Positions 15,709 through 24,890 of a DNA stretch of 64,000 nucleotides are shown in pieces (the first letter of the stretch is position 1; each line of letters starts with the position of its first letter). Under the pieces are notes generated by a model. That model worked only from the letters and a program-made list of their open reading frames with translations. It made no database searches and was not told the origin of the DNA. The translations under genes and the position numbers were made by a program. This stretch comes from Paraburkholderia franconis. GTDB taxonomy: Bacteria; Pseudomonadota; Gammaproteobacteria; Burkholderiales; Burkholderiaceae. The stretch spans positions 303,603-367,602 of the forward strand of contig NZ_WHNP01000001.1 in assembly GCF_009362735.1 (NCBI RefSeq). The letters are read 5' to 3'.

Positions 15709-16602
15709 CTAGACGGTTAGCGGTCGCCTGAACAGATCGCGTGCGATCGAGCAGAACAGATCGGTCGTGGGACTTTGATCCTGCAGACGGCGGCTCATGA
15801 TAATCGGCGACGACACCTGCGCGTCGTCGAGCGAACGATACGTCACGCCTCGTGCGCGCAAACCTCTGACGCTTTCCGGCACAAGGCACACGCCGACCTG
15901 CGCGGCGACAAGGCCGAGCGCCGTCTGCAACTCGCGTACTTCATGGACGGCCGCGGGTTCGACGGCATGATCGCGGAAGGCGGAGAGCTGCTGGTCCGCA
16001 TAACTGGGCCGTGGCGTGGACGGATAGATGATCAGCGTTTCTTTCGCAAGCGCATCGAGCGTCAACGTCCCGTTTTCCGCGAGCGCATGGCCGGCGGGCA
16101 ATGCGGCGATCAGCGTCTCTTCGACGAGCACCTCACGCGCCAACTGCGGTTCGTCGAAACGCAGCCGACCAAAGCCGACATCGATGCGTCCACCTTTTAG
16201 CGCGCTCAGTTGCTCGATCGTGAACATCTCGATCAGCGAAATCTGGATGAGCGGCGCCGCTTCCCTGAATGCGCGGATCACGTCGGGCAACGGGCCGTAC
16301 AGCGTCGACGGCACGAAGCCGATGACGATGCGCTCGGCGAGTTGCGCGAGGCGTCGCGTGAGAGGCAGCAACTCGTCGCTCTCTTCGAGCAGGCGCTTGG
16401 CCTGCGCGTAAAAGACACGTCCGGCTTCCGTTAGCTTGAGCGGGCGCGCGCCCCGTTCGAAGAGCGCAAGGCCCACGCTGTCTTCGATCTGCTGGATCTG
16501 CCGCGAGAGGGGCGGCTGCGTCATGTTCAGCCGTTCGGCGGCGCGCGTGAAGTTCCTTTCTTCCGCGACCGCGACGAAATAGCGAAGTTGGCGCAGTTCC
16601 AT
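15709..16602 (-). CDS. catR: LysR-type regulator of catechol degradation (CatR/BenM-like)
   Basis: A 297-residue LysR protein with the helix-turn-helix MELRQLRYFVAVAEERNFTRAAERLNMTQPPLSRQIQQIE, characteristic of the CatR/BenM/ClcR subgroup, followed by the effector domain that in this subgroup binds cis,cis-muconate. It is divergent from catB, and an ATAC-N7-GTAT-type site lies between them directly upstream of its own start. It therefore most likely activates catBAC in response to muconate and represses itself. Assignment rests on context and the subgroup-typical N terminus. Confidence 0.9.
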   Translation of the reverse strand: MELRQLRYFVAVAEERNFTRAAERLNMTQPPLSRQIQQIEDSVGLALFERGARPLKLTEAGRVFYAQAKRLLEESDELLPLTRRLAQLAERIVIGFVPSTLYGPLPDVIRAFREAAPLIQISLIEMFTIEQLSALKGGRIDVGFGRLRFDEPQLAREVLVEETLIAALPAGHALAENGTLTLDALAKETLIIYPSTPRPSYADQQLSAFRDHAVEPAAVHEVRELQTALGLVAAQVGVCLVPESVRGLRARGVTYRSLDDAQVSSPIIMSRRLQDQSPTTDLFCSIARDLFRRPLTV

Positions 16603-16604
16603 CT

Positions 16605-16619
16605 ATGCCCTGAAGGTAT
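16605..16619. promoter_or_regulatory. CatR/BenM-type operator
   Basis: ATGC-N7-GTAT, one mismatch from the ATAC-N7-GTAT consensus of muconate-responsive LysR regulators; on a wider view ATGCC-N5-GGTAT. It starts 3 bp upstream of the catR start codon and 74-88 bp upstream of the catB start, the expected place for the recognition-binding site. Confidence 0.7.
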
Positions 16620-16639
16620 GGAAATAGACTCAATCGGTC

Positions 16640-16669
16640 TTGGACGGATTCCGCTGGCACCCCTAGTAT
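16640..16669 (+). promoter_or_regulatory. Candidate catB promoter
   Basis: TTGGAC (16640-16645) and TAGTAT (16664-16669) with an 18-bp spacer, 24 bp before the catB ATG. A suboptimal sigma-70 promoter is expected for a LysR-activated gene, and the CatR site is positioned just upstream. Confidence 0.55.
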
Positions 16670-16692
16670 GGGACCAACAGCAGGAGAGCCGT

Positions 16693-17850
16693 ATGATACC
16701 AAGCCCCATACAGATACAAGCCGTAGACACCATTCTCGTCGATGTTCCCACGATCCGGCCGCATCGCCTGTCCGTTGCTACGATGAATTGCCAGGTCCTT
16801 GTGCTGATCCGGATTCAATGCGCGGATGGTATAGCGGGCTGGGGCGAGGCGACGACGATCGGCGGTCTCGCTTATGGCGAGGAAAGCCCCGAGAGCATCA
16901 AGACCAATATCGACACCTACTTCGCGCCGATGCTCAAAGGCATGGATGCGGCGCGCCCCGGCCAGATCATGACGAAGCTACGCGAGAGCTTTCAAGGCAA
17001 TCGCTTTGCAAAGTGCGCGATCGAAACGGCGCTGTTCGACGCGCAAGCTCGACGCTTCGGCGTGCCGCTGTCGGAACTGTTCGGCGGCCGCGTGACGGAT
17101 TCCGTCGAAGTCGCGTGGACGCTTGCGAGCGGCGACACGGGCCGCGATATCGACGAAGCGCATCAGATGCTGGAAATGAAGCGCCATCGTGTGTTCAAGC
17201 TGAAGATCGGCACGCGTGTGCCCGCTGACGACGTCGCGCATGTTGCCGCGATCAAGGCCGCCGTGGGCGACCGTGCACAAGTGCGGGTCGATGTGAATCA
17301 GGCGTGGAGCCAGGCCGAAGCGATGTGGGCCATCGAGCGGCTCGCGGATACAGGCTGCGATCTGATCGAGCAGCCAATTGCCGCCGAAGATCGACGCGGC
17401 CTCAAGCGTCTCACGCATCTGTCGAAGGTGCCCATCATGGCCGACGAAGCATTGCACGGCCCCGTCGATGCATTCGATCTCGCGAGCACTCACGCTGCCG
17501 ATGTATTCGCCGTGAAGATCGCGCAGTCGGGCGGCCTGACGGGCGCGGCGAGCGTGGCCGCAATTGCGCTCGCATCGGGTGTCGACCTGTATGGCGGCAC
17601 GATGCTGGAAGGCGCGCTCGGCACGATCGCTTCTGCGCAACTGTTCAGTACCTTCCGCGAATTGAAGTGGGGTACCGAACTTTTCGGGCCGCTGCTTCTC
17701 ACCGAAGAAATTCTCGTCGAGCCGCTGCGCTACGAGAACTTCGCGTTGAAGTTGCCGCAAGGCCCGGGCCTCGGCATTCAACTCGACCTCGACAAGATCG
17801 AGAGATTGCGCCGCGATGCGAAGCGCGGCGCGCGTGTAGTGAAGCTATGA
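16693..17850 (+). CDS. catB: Muconate cycloisomerase
   Basis: A 385-residue enolase-superfamily enzyme that converts cis,cis-muconate to (+)-muconolactone, the second step of catechol ortho-cleavage in the cytoplasm. Visible catalytic features: the KLKIG motif with K169/K171, Mn2+ ligands D200 (VRVDVNQAW), E226 (LIEQP) and D251 (IMADEA), and the second lysine K275 (FAVKIAQSGG), which match the family pattern. The ATG at 16693 follows AGGAG. It is first in catB-catA-catC and divergent from catR. Confidence 0.96.
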   Translation: MIPSPIQIQAVDTILVDVPTIRPHRLSVATMNCQVLVLIRIQCADGIAGWGEATTIGGLAYGEESPESIKTNIDTYFAPMLKGMDAARPGQIMTKLRESFQGNRFAKCAIETALFDAQARRFGVPLSELFGGRVTDSVEVAWTLASGDTGRDIDEAHQMLEMKRHRVFKLKIGTRVPADDVAHVAAIKAAVGDRAQVRVDVNQAWSQAEAMWAIERLADTGCDLIEQPIAAEDRRGLKRLTHLSKVPIMADEALHGPVDAFDLASTHAADVFAVKIAQSGGLTGAASVAAIALASGVDLYGGTMLEGALGTIASAQLFSTFRELKWGTELFGPLLLTEEILVEPLRYENFALKLPQGPGLGIQLDLDKIERLRRDAKRGARVVKL

Positions 17851-17910
17851 CGGTGCTGACACGGCCCGTTAAGCATCGTCGTCAGTGATTGGACTAAAGG
17901 AGACATCCCC

Positions 17911-18813
17911 ATGGAAATCAAAGCCATCGACGCCCTGTTGAACACGATCAACGAGAGCGCCACGCACGAAGGCAACGCCCGTACGAAGCAGGTGGTCAAC
18001 CGCATCATTCGCGATCTGTTCATCACGATCGATGAACTCGATGTGACGCCGAACGAATTCTGGTCGGCGCTGAATTACCTCGGCGAAGCGGGGCAAAGCG
18101 GTGAGCTCGGCCTGCTGGCGGCGGGTCTTGGCTTCGAGCACTTCCTGGACGTCCGTCTCGACGAAGCGGAAAAGAATGCAGGTATCGCGGGTGGCACGCC
18201 GCGCACGATCGAAGGTCCGCTGTATGTGGCTGGCGCGCCGGAATCGACGGGCCATGCGCGTCTGGACAACGGCAACGAGCCGGGCGAAACGCTGGTGATG
18301 CGTGGCCGTGTGCTCGCCGAAGACGGTCAGCCGCTGCGCGGCGCGCTGGTTGAAGTGTGGCATGCGAACCATCTCGGCAACTACTCGCACTTCGACAAGT
18401 CGCAGCCCGAATACAACCTGCGCCGCTCGATCCGCACCGATGAAAACGGCAACTACAGCTTCCGCAGCGTGGTTCCCATCGGCTATAGCGTGCCGCCTGA
18501 AGGCAAGACGCAGCAGCTGCTCGATCTGCTCGGCCGTCACGGTCATCGTCCCGCGCACATTCACTTCTTCGTGTCGGCGCCGGGCTATCGCAAGCTGACG
18601 ACGCAGATCAATATCGAAGGCGATCCGTATCTTTGGGACGACTTCGCGTTCGCCACGCGCGAAGGCCTCGTGCCCGCGCTGAAAAAGGAAGAGGGCGCGA
18701 CGGGCAAGCCGTATGGTATCGACGGCCAGTTCGCGCTGATAGACTTCGACTTCAATCTCGTCAAGGAACGCAACGACGTGCCGACGAGCGAAGTGGAGCG
18801 TGCTCGCGCCTGA
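17911..18813 (+). CDS. catA: Catechol 1,2-dioxygenase
   Basis: A 300-residue intradiol dioxygenase that cleaves catechol to cis,cis-muconate. The N-terminal helical dimer/lipid-binding domain (about 1-100) precedes the catalytic beta-sandwich. The four non-haem Fe(III) ligands are all present: Y158 (HLGNYSHFD), Y192 (PIGYSVP), H216 and H218 (HRPAHIHFF). The ATG at 17911 follows AAAGGAGA. It lies 60 bp after catB and 79 bp before catC in one transcription unit. Confidence 0.97.
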   Translation: MEIKAIDALLNTINESATHEGNARTKQVVNRIIRDLFITIDELDVTPNEFWSALNYLGEAGQSGELGLLAAGLGFEHFLDVRLDEAEKNAGIAGGTPRTIEGPLYVAGAPESTGHARLDNGNEPGETLVMRGRVLAEDGQPLRGALVEVWHANHLGNYSHFDKSQPEYNLRRSIRTDENGNYSFRSVVPIGYSVPPEGKTQQLLDLLGRHGHRPAHIHFFVSAPGYRKLTTQINIEGDPYLWDDFAFATREGLVPALKKEEGATGKPYGIDGQFALIDFDFNLVKERNDVPTSEVERARA

Positions 18814-18892
18814 TCGCGCGCATTGAAAACGCGGCGTGTAGCGAATGTCGCGCAATCATCCGAAAGTCACTCGAAACAAGCGGAGTACCCGA

Positions 18893-19183
18893 ATGCTATT
18901 TCACGTGAAGATGGTCGTTAAGCTGCCGCCCGATATGCCTGTGGAGCGCGCGAACGAATTGAAGGCCAATGAAAAGGCCATGGCGCACCGGCTGCAGAAA
19001 GAAGGAATCTGGAGACACTTGTGGCGTATCGCCGGACTGTATGCGAACTACAGCGTGTTCGACGTGGAAAGTCCCGCGCAGCTGAATGATCTGCTCATAC
19101 AGCTGCCGCTCTATCCGTATATGGAAATCGAAGTCGATGCGATATGCCGGCATCCGTCGTCGATTCACGAAGACGATCGCTAA
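18893..19183 (+). CDS. catC: Muconolactone delta-isomerase
   Basis: A 96-residue protein, the usual CatC length, with the signature MLFHVKMVVKLPPDMP, ANEKAMAHRLQKEGIWRHLWRIAG and LPLYPYMEIEV. It isomerises muconolactone to 3-oxoadipate enol-lactone, forming a ferredoxin-like oligomer in the cytoplasm. The ATG at 18893 follows CGGAGT. Last gene of catBAC; later pathway steps (enol-lactonase, CoA transferase, thiolase) are not in the window. Confidence 0.96.
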   Translation: MLFHVKMVVKLPPDMPVERANELKANEKAMAHRLQKEGIWRHLWRIAGLYANYSVFDVESPAQLNDLLIQLPLYPYMEIEVDAICRHPSSIHEDDR

Positions 19184-19225
19184 CGGCTTTGTTTTTGTTT
19201 TCGCCAGGGCCGTAAAAACAAAAAA

Positions 19226-19252
19226 GGAAGAGACCAGGCACGCGTCTCTTCC
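19226..19252 (-). terminator. Intrinsic terminator between catC and hmp
   Basis: A 9-bp perfect stem GGAAGAGAC (19226-19234) / GTCTCTTCC (19244-19252). Read on the minus strand it is followed by a T-tract, the form needed to end hmp transcription. A neighbouring A/T-only inverted repeat (TTTTTGTTTT...AAAACAAAAA, about 19193-19222) may serve the catC side. Confidence 0.85.
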
Positions 19253-19310
19253 AAAGTACTACTAGGGTAGCCCTACCAGACAACAACCACTACAACAAAA
19301 ACCAGTTTGA

Positions 19311-20492
19311 TCAGTCGAGCGCGGCAGCAGGCCCGAAGAATTCGTAACGGCTCTGCTTCTCGGGCACGCCGATCGCTTTCAGATGCCGCTTCACGGCCTT
19401 CATGAAAGGCTTCGGTCCGAGGAAATACACATCGACGTCGCGCGTCGCGGGCATCCATTCGATCAGACGCGCTTCATCGAGCAAGCCCTCCGCGTGATGC
19501 GCCTCATCGTCGGCACGCGGCTTTTCATACACGTAGAAGCGCTTGAGTTGCGGATGACGATCCGCGAGTGCGTCGATGACATCGCGGAACGCATGCACGC
19601 CGCCGTGACGCGCTGCGTGGATGAAGTGAATCGGACGCGACGTTTGCAGCGCGGCGTTGAGCATCGCGAGCGTCGGCGTGATGCCGACACCGCCGCTGAT
19701 CAGCACGAGCGGCTTGTTGCTGTTATCCAGCGTGAAATCGCCCGACGGCGCGTACAGGTCCAGCGTCGAGCCTTCGTGCACGGAGTCGTGCAGGAAGTTC
19801 GAGCCCTTGCCGTTCGGCTCGCGCTTCACGCTGATCCGATATTCGTGGCCATTTGCCGCAGCCGACAGCGAATAATTGCGGCGGATTTCTTCACCTTCGA
19901 CGACCAGGCGCAGTCCGATGTACTGACCCGGACGGAATTCGAGCACATCGCCGCCGTCGGCCGGGCGCAGATAGAACGACGTGATCTCATCGCTCTCCTT
20001 GACCTTGCGCGCCACCACGAACTCACGCGTGCCGCGCCAGCCGCCATTGGCCGTTTCCTTTTCGACATACACGTTCTCTTCGAGTCCGATCAGCAGGTCG
20101 GCCAATTGCTGATAGGCCGCAGCCCATGCTTCGATCACGGCATCCGTTGCGATCTCCGCGCCGAGCACTTCGCGGATCGCGCGCAGCAGACATCCGCCGA
20201 CGATCGGATAATGCTCGGGAAGGATGTTCAGCGCGACGTGCTTGTTGACGATTTGCGAAACCAGTCCGCCGAGTTGTTCGAGTTGATCGATATGACGCGC
20301 ATACATCAGCACCGCATTCGCCAGCGCACGCGGCTGGTCGCCCGATTGCTGGTGAGCCTGGTTGAACAGCGGGCGCACGCTCGGGTACTCCGACAGCATG
20401 ACTTTGTAGAAGTGCGTGGTGAGCGCTTCACCACCGCTTTCGAGCAGGGGCACGGTTGCCTTGATGATTGCGCGTTGTTCGGCTGACAGCAT
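19311..20492 (-). CDS. hmp: Flavohaemoglobin, nitric oxide dioxygenase
   Basis: A 393-residue flavohaemoprotein. The globin domain (1-~140) has Y29, Q53 and proximal H85 (VNKHVALNI), the same numbers as E. coli Hmp. The FAD domain follows (RRNYSLSAA) and the NAD domain begins at VLISGGVGITPTLAML. It oxidises NO to nitrate with O2 and NAD(P)H in the cytoplasm. The ATG at 20492 (MLSAEQRAII) fits the family start and has AGGA upstream; a longer frame to 20555 has no support. Divergent from norR with a sigma-54 promoter between, so NO-dependent induction by NorR is expected. Confidence 0.96.
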   Translation of the reverse strand: MLSAEQRAIIKATVPLLESGGEALTTHFYKVMLSEYPSVRPLFNQAHQQSGDQPRALANAVLMYARHIDQLEQLGGLVSQIVNKHVALNILPEHYPIVGGCLLRAIREVLGAEIATDAVIEAWAAAYQQLADLLIGLEENVYVEKETANGGWRGTREFVVARKVKESDEITSFYLRPADGGDVLEFRPGQYIGLRLVVEGEEIRRNYSLSAAANGHEYRISVKREPNGKGSNFLHDSVHEGSTLDLYAPSGDFTLDNSNKPLVLISGGVGITPTLAMLNAALQTSRPIHFIHAARHGGVHAFRDVIDALADRHPQLKRFYVYEKPRADDEAHHAEGLLDEARLIEWMPATRDVDVYFLGPKPFMKAVKRHLKAIGVPEKQSRYEFFGPAAALD

Positions 20493-20559
20493 GAGTTTGT
20501 TCCTCGCGGTTGGGGTGATCGGCGCCCACCAATGCGGCGGGTCTCGGGTAATCACCTAA

Positions 20560-20575
20560 AGCAGGTATCGGGCCA
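20560..20575 (-). promoter_or_regulatory. Sigma-54 promoter of hmp
   Basis: On the minus strand TGGCCC-N5-CTGCT, compared with the consensus TGGCAC-N5-TTGCW; the essential GG (-24) and GC (-12) are present with correct spacing. It lies 68-83 bp upstream of the hmp start and faces hmp. NorR, encoded on the other side, is a sigma-54 activator, which strengthens the call. Confidence 0.75.
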
Positions 20576-20623
20576 GCTCGCGAGCGTCGTAAAATCAAGG
20601 GGTTAGAAAAATCATCTGTGGAT

Positions 20624-22222
<1,599 letters not shown>

Positions 22223-22259
22223 GCATGTTTCAAGCGGCGCACGAGACCTGATTTGGTAG

Positions 22260-22277
22260 TATCTGATAAGTCAGTCA
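22260..22277 (+). promoter_or_regulatory. MarR-type operator 1 (before first marR)
   Basis: TATCTGA-N4-TCAGTCA. The first arm is identical to three further copies in this cluster (22848, 23351, 26264). It is 28 bp upstream of the GTG of the first marR gene. Confidence 0.7.
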
Positions 22278-22304
22278 GATCGCGTTTGTTCCAGGAGGCC
22301 TCGC

Positions 22305-22742
22305 GTGCGTCATTACACCAAAGACAATTTCAAGGTGAGGGAGAGCGTCGGCTTCCAGCTCGTGAAGGCGCGCAACCTGATCGTCACCGAGATGGACGCG
22401 GCGCTCAAGGAACTCGACATCTCCGGCCAGCAAATGGGCATCATGCTGATGCTCAGACAGAAACTCGCGTCGACGCCATTCGAGCTGTCGAAAATGCTCG
22501 GCATCGACACGGGGCTGATGACCCGCATGCTCGACAAGCTCGAAGCGAGAGGGCTGCTGGTGCGCTCGCGCGATCAGGAGGACCGTCGCGTCGTCAATCT
22601 TTCGCTGACGAAAGACGGCATCGCCGTCGCCGATCAGATTCCCGAAATCGCGCCTGACGTGCTCAACGCGCGCCTCAAGGACTTCACAAAGGCTGAACTC
22701 ACCGAACTGCGCCGCTTGCTGCGCAAATTCCTGGGCGACTGA
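22305..22742 (+). CDS. MarR-family regulator 1 of the efflux cluster
   Basis: A 145-residue MarR protein with the winged helix LSKMLGIDTGLMTRMLDKLEARGLLVRSRDQEDRRVVNLSLTKDG, including the canonical DRR wing. The GTG at 22305 follows AGGAGG at 22293-22298. It is strongly similar over its whole length to the next gene (same 145-residue length, shared GIDTGLMTRMLDKLEA and LRRLLRKFL), indicating a tandem duplication. It probably represses the downstream NodT-EmrA-EmrB pump through TATCTGA-N4-TCA sites, with release by the pump's substrates (inference). Confidence 0.92.
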   Translation: MRHYTKDNFKVRESVGFQLVKARNLIVTEMDAALKELDISGQQMGIMLMLRQKLASTPFELSKMLGIDTGLMTRMLDKLEARGLLVRSRDQEDRRVVNLSLTKDGIAVADQIPEIAPDVLNARLKDFTKAELTELRRLLRKFLGD

Positions 22743-22847
22743 ACACGCTCTGCGCGGCCGTTCGGCCCGCGCCCGCATTATCCAACTGAAAGACAAGGAC
22801 TGTCGCATCTGATGGAACAATGAGTTTCACGCGTACACCGTTGACTG

Positions 22848-22865
22848 TATCTGACATGTCAATTA
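22848..22865 (+). promoter_or_regulatory. MarR-type operator 2 (before second marR)
   Basis: TATCTGA-N4-TCAATTA, 30 bp before the ATG of the second marR gene. The left arm is perfect and the right arm retains TCA and the final TA. Confidence 0.6.
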
Positions 22866-22894
22866 TTGTTGTTGCAAATAGCACGGAGTCAGAT

Positions 22895-23332
22895 ATGTTG
22901 CACGATCCGAAAGACGATTTCCATTTGACGCAAGACGTCATTTGCGCGATCAGCAAGGCGCGCAACGTCGTGATGACACAGATGGATGCAGCGGTGAAGG
23001 ACCTGAACATCAGGGCGCATCATGTCGGCATTTTGTTGTCGCTGATGCGCGGCGTCGATACGACACCGGCGATGCTGTCGCGGCACCTCGGCATCGACAC
23101 GGGTCTGATGACGCGCATGCTCGACAAGCTCGAAGCGCTCCGCATGCTCACGCGCTCGCGCAGCAGCGACGACCGGCGCGTCGTGAATCTCGAACTGACG
23201 GATGCGGGCCGCGAAGTCGCGCTGCGTATCGCCGAGATCGCGCCGGATGTGCTGAATGCGCGGCTCGAGCGCTTCACTGCAGCGGAATTCGATGAACTGC
23301 GCCGTCTGCTTCGCAAATTCCTCGTCGATTGA
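22895..23332 (+). CDS. MarR-family regulator 2 of the efflux cluster
   Basis: A 145-residue MarR paralogue of the preceding gene: SRHLGIDTGLMTRMLDKLEALRMLTRSRSSDDRRVVNLELTDAG and a near-identical tail (IAPDVLNARLERFTAAEFDELRRLLRKFLVD). The ATG at 22895 (MLHDPKDDFHLTQ) is chosen for its CGGAG at 22884 and equal length to the paralogue; a longer frame to 22820 would run through the operator. The N-terminal dimerisation helices differ more than the DNA-binding region, suggesting the pair recognise the same operator but different ligands, or form heterodimers. Confidence 0.92.
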   Translation: MLHDPKDDFHLTQDVICAISKARNVVMTQMDAAVKDLNIRAHHVGILLSLMRGVDTTPAMLSRHLGIDTGLMTRMLDKLEALRMLTRSRSSDDRRVVNLELTDAGREVALRIAEIAPDVLNARLERFTAAEFDELRRLLRKFLVD

Positions 23333-23350
23333 ATGATTTTTTTATCCAAT

Positions 23351-23368
23351 TATCTGATAGGTCAGAAA
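23351..23368 (+). promoter_or_regulatory. MarR-type operator 3 (abutting the nodT start codon)
   Basis: TATCTGA-N4-TCAGAAA, directly adjacent to the ATG at 23369 and overlapping the place where the ribosome-binding site must lie. Binding here would block the outer-membrane component gene. Confidence 0.68.
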
Positions 23369-24856
23369 ATGAGCAATCAGTCAAATGCCGGACAACGCGC
23401 GTCGCGGGCGCTGAAAGTGGGTGTGTCGGTGATGTTCGCGGCGGTGCTGTCGGCGTGCGTGAACTACGTGGGCATCCACAGCGACGCGAAGACGGCCGAG
23501 CCGCAGCAGTACGCGACGCAGCAGAGCATTCCCGCCGAGCAGGGCCATTGGCCCGCCGCTGATTGGGCCGATCAGTTCGGCGATGCGCAACTGAAGGCGC
23601 TGATCGACGAAGCGCTGAAGGGCAGCCCGACGCTCGACCAGGCGCGCGCCCGCGTCGCGGCTGCTTCGGCCTTTAGCGAAACGGCGAAAGCGGGCACGAT
23701 GCCGCGCGTCGACGCAAGCTACTCGCTCACGCGCCAGCAGTTTTCCAGCACGGCGCTCGTGCCGCCTCCGTACGGCGGTTCGTGGCAGACCGAAAACAAG
23801 GGCCTGCTGAGCGCTTCATACGATCTCGATCTGTGGGGCAAGAACCGCGAAGCGTTGAAGTCGGCTGTCTCGCAACTCCAGGCCAGCCAGGCCGACGCGG
23901 AACTCGTCAAGCTGACGCTGACGACGTCGATCGCCCGCACGTATAACCAGCTCGCGCGCCTGTATGTGCTGCGCGACATCGCGCAACAGGAGATCACGCA
24001 GCGCGAGCAGATCGACCGCATCACGGCGGGCCGCATCGCGACGGGGCTGGATACGGAAGTCGAGCGCAAGACCGCGCAGGCCAATCTCGCGACGAGCCGC
24101 GCGACGCTGAAGGCGCTCGACGGTCGGATTCTCACGACGCGCTATCAGATCGCCGCGCTGCTCGGCGCGGGGCCGGACCGTGGCTTGCAGATCGCGCGTC
24201 CGACGCTCGGCATTGGCGACGAAGTGCGTCTGCCCGACAACCTGCCCGCCGATCTCGTGAGCCGCCGCCCCGATATCGTGGCCGCGCGCTGGCGCGTCGA
24301 TGCGATGACGCACGACGTGAAGGAAGCGAAGGCCGAGTTCTATCCCGACATCAACCTGAGCGCCGCGATCGGTCTCGACGCGTTCGGCTTCGGCCGCTTT
24401 CTGACTGCAGCGAGCCGCACGGCGTCGGTGGGTCCGGCTATCCATCTGCCCATCTTCGATGCGGGCGAATTGCGCGCTCAACTGAAGGGCCGTTACGCCG
24501 ATTTCGATTATGCCGTTGCGACCTACAACCAGACGCTCGTCAGCGCATTGAGCGAAGTCGCGACGCAGCTCGCCGACGTGCGCTCGACGGATGGGCAGCT
24601 CGTCGATGCGCAGAACGCGCAGGATGCCGCGCGCCAGGCCGACAAGCTCGCGCTGGTGCAGTACAAGGCCGGTCTCACGAACCAGCTGACGGTCCTGAAT
24701 GCCGACGTGAACGCGCTTTCCGCCGATCAGGCCGTCGCGAACCTGCGCATGGACCGCCGCGATCAGCAGATTGCGCTGGCCTCTGCGCTTGGCGGCGGCT
24801 TCGTCGATGCGTCGAATGCGTCCGATCCCAACACGCCTTCCGTCGCCGCGCGCTGA
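23369..24856 (+). CDS. NodT-family outer-membrane efflux lipoprotein
   Basis: A 495-residue outer-membrane factor. A lipoprotein signal ends in AAVLSAC with lipidation at C30. Two OEP repeats with long coiled-coil helices follow (GSPTLDQARARVAAASAFSETAKAG...; GSWQTENKGLLSASYDLDLWGKNREALKSA; LPADLVSRRPDIVAARWRVDAM). It forms the trimeric exit duct for the EmrAB-type pump. The ATG at 23369 is used; only a weak AGG within the operator is present. First gene of nodT-emrA-emrB. Confidence 0.93.
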   Translation: MSNQSNAGQRASRALKVGVSVMFAAVLSACVNYVGIHSDAKTAEPQQYATQQSIPAEQGHWPAADWADQFGDAQLKALIDEALKGSPTLDQARARVAAASAFSETAKAGTMPRVDASYSLTRQQFSSTALVPPPYGGSWQTENKGLLSASYDLDLWGKNREALKSAVSQLQASQADAELVKLTLTTSIARTYNQLARLYVLRDIAQQEITQREQIDRITAGRIATGLDTEVERKTAQANLATSRATLKALDGRILTTRYQIAALLGAGPDRGLQIARPTLGIGDEVRLPDNLPADLVSRRPDIVAARWRVDAMTHDVKEAKAEFYPDINLSAAIGLDAFGFGRFLTAASRTASVGPAIHLPIFDAGELRAQLKGRYADFDYAVATYNQTLVSALSEVATQLADVRSTDGQLVDAQNAQDAARQADKLALVQYKAGLTNQLTVLNADVNALSADQAVANLRMDRRDQQIALASALGGGFVDASNASDPNTPSVAAR

Positions 24857-24890
24857 GCGGCAACTCACCGAATCCGCCTGGAGAATAGAA

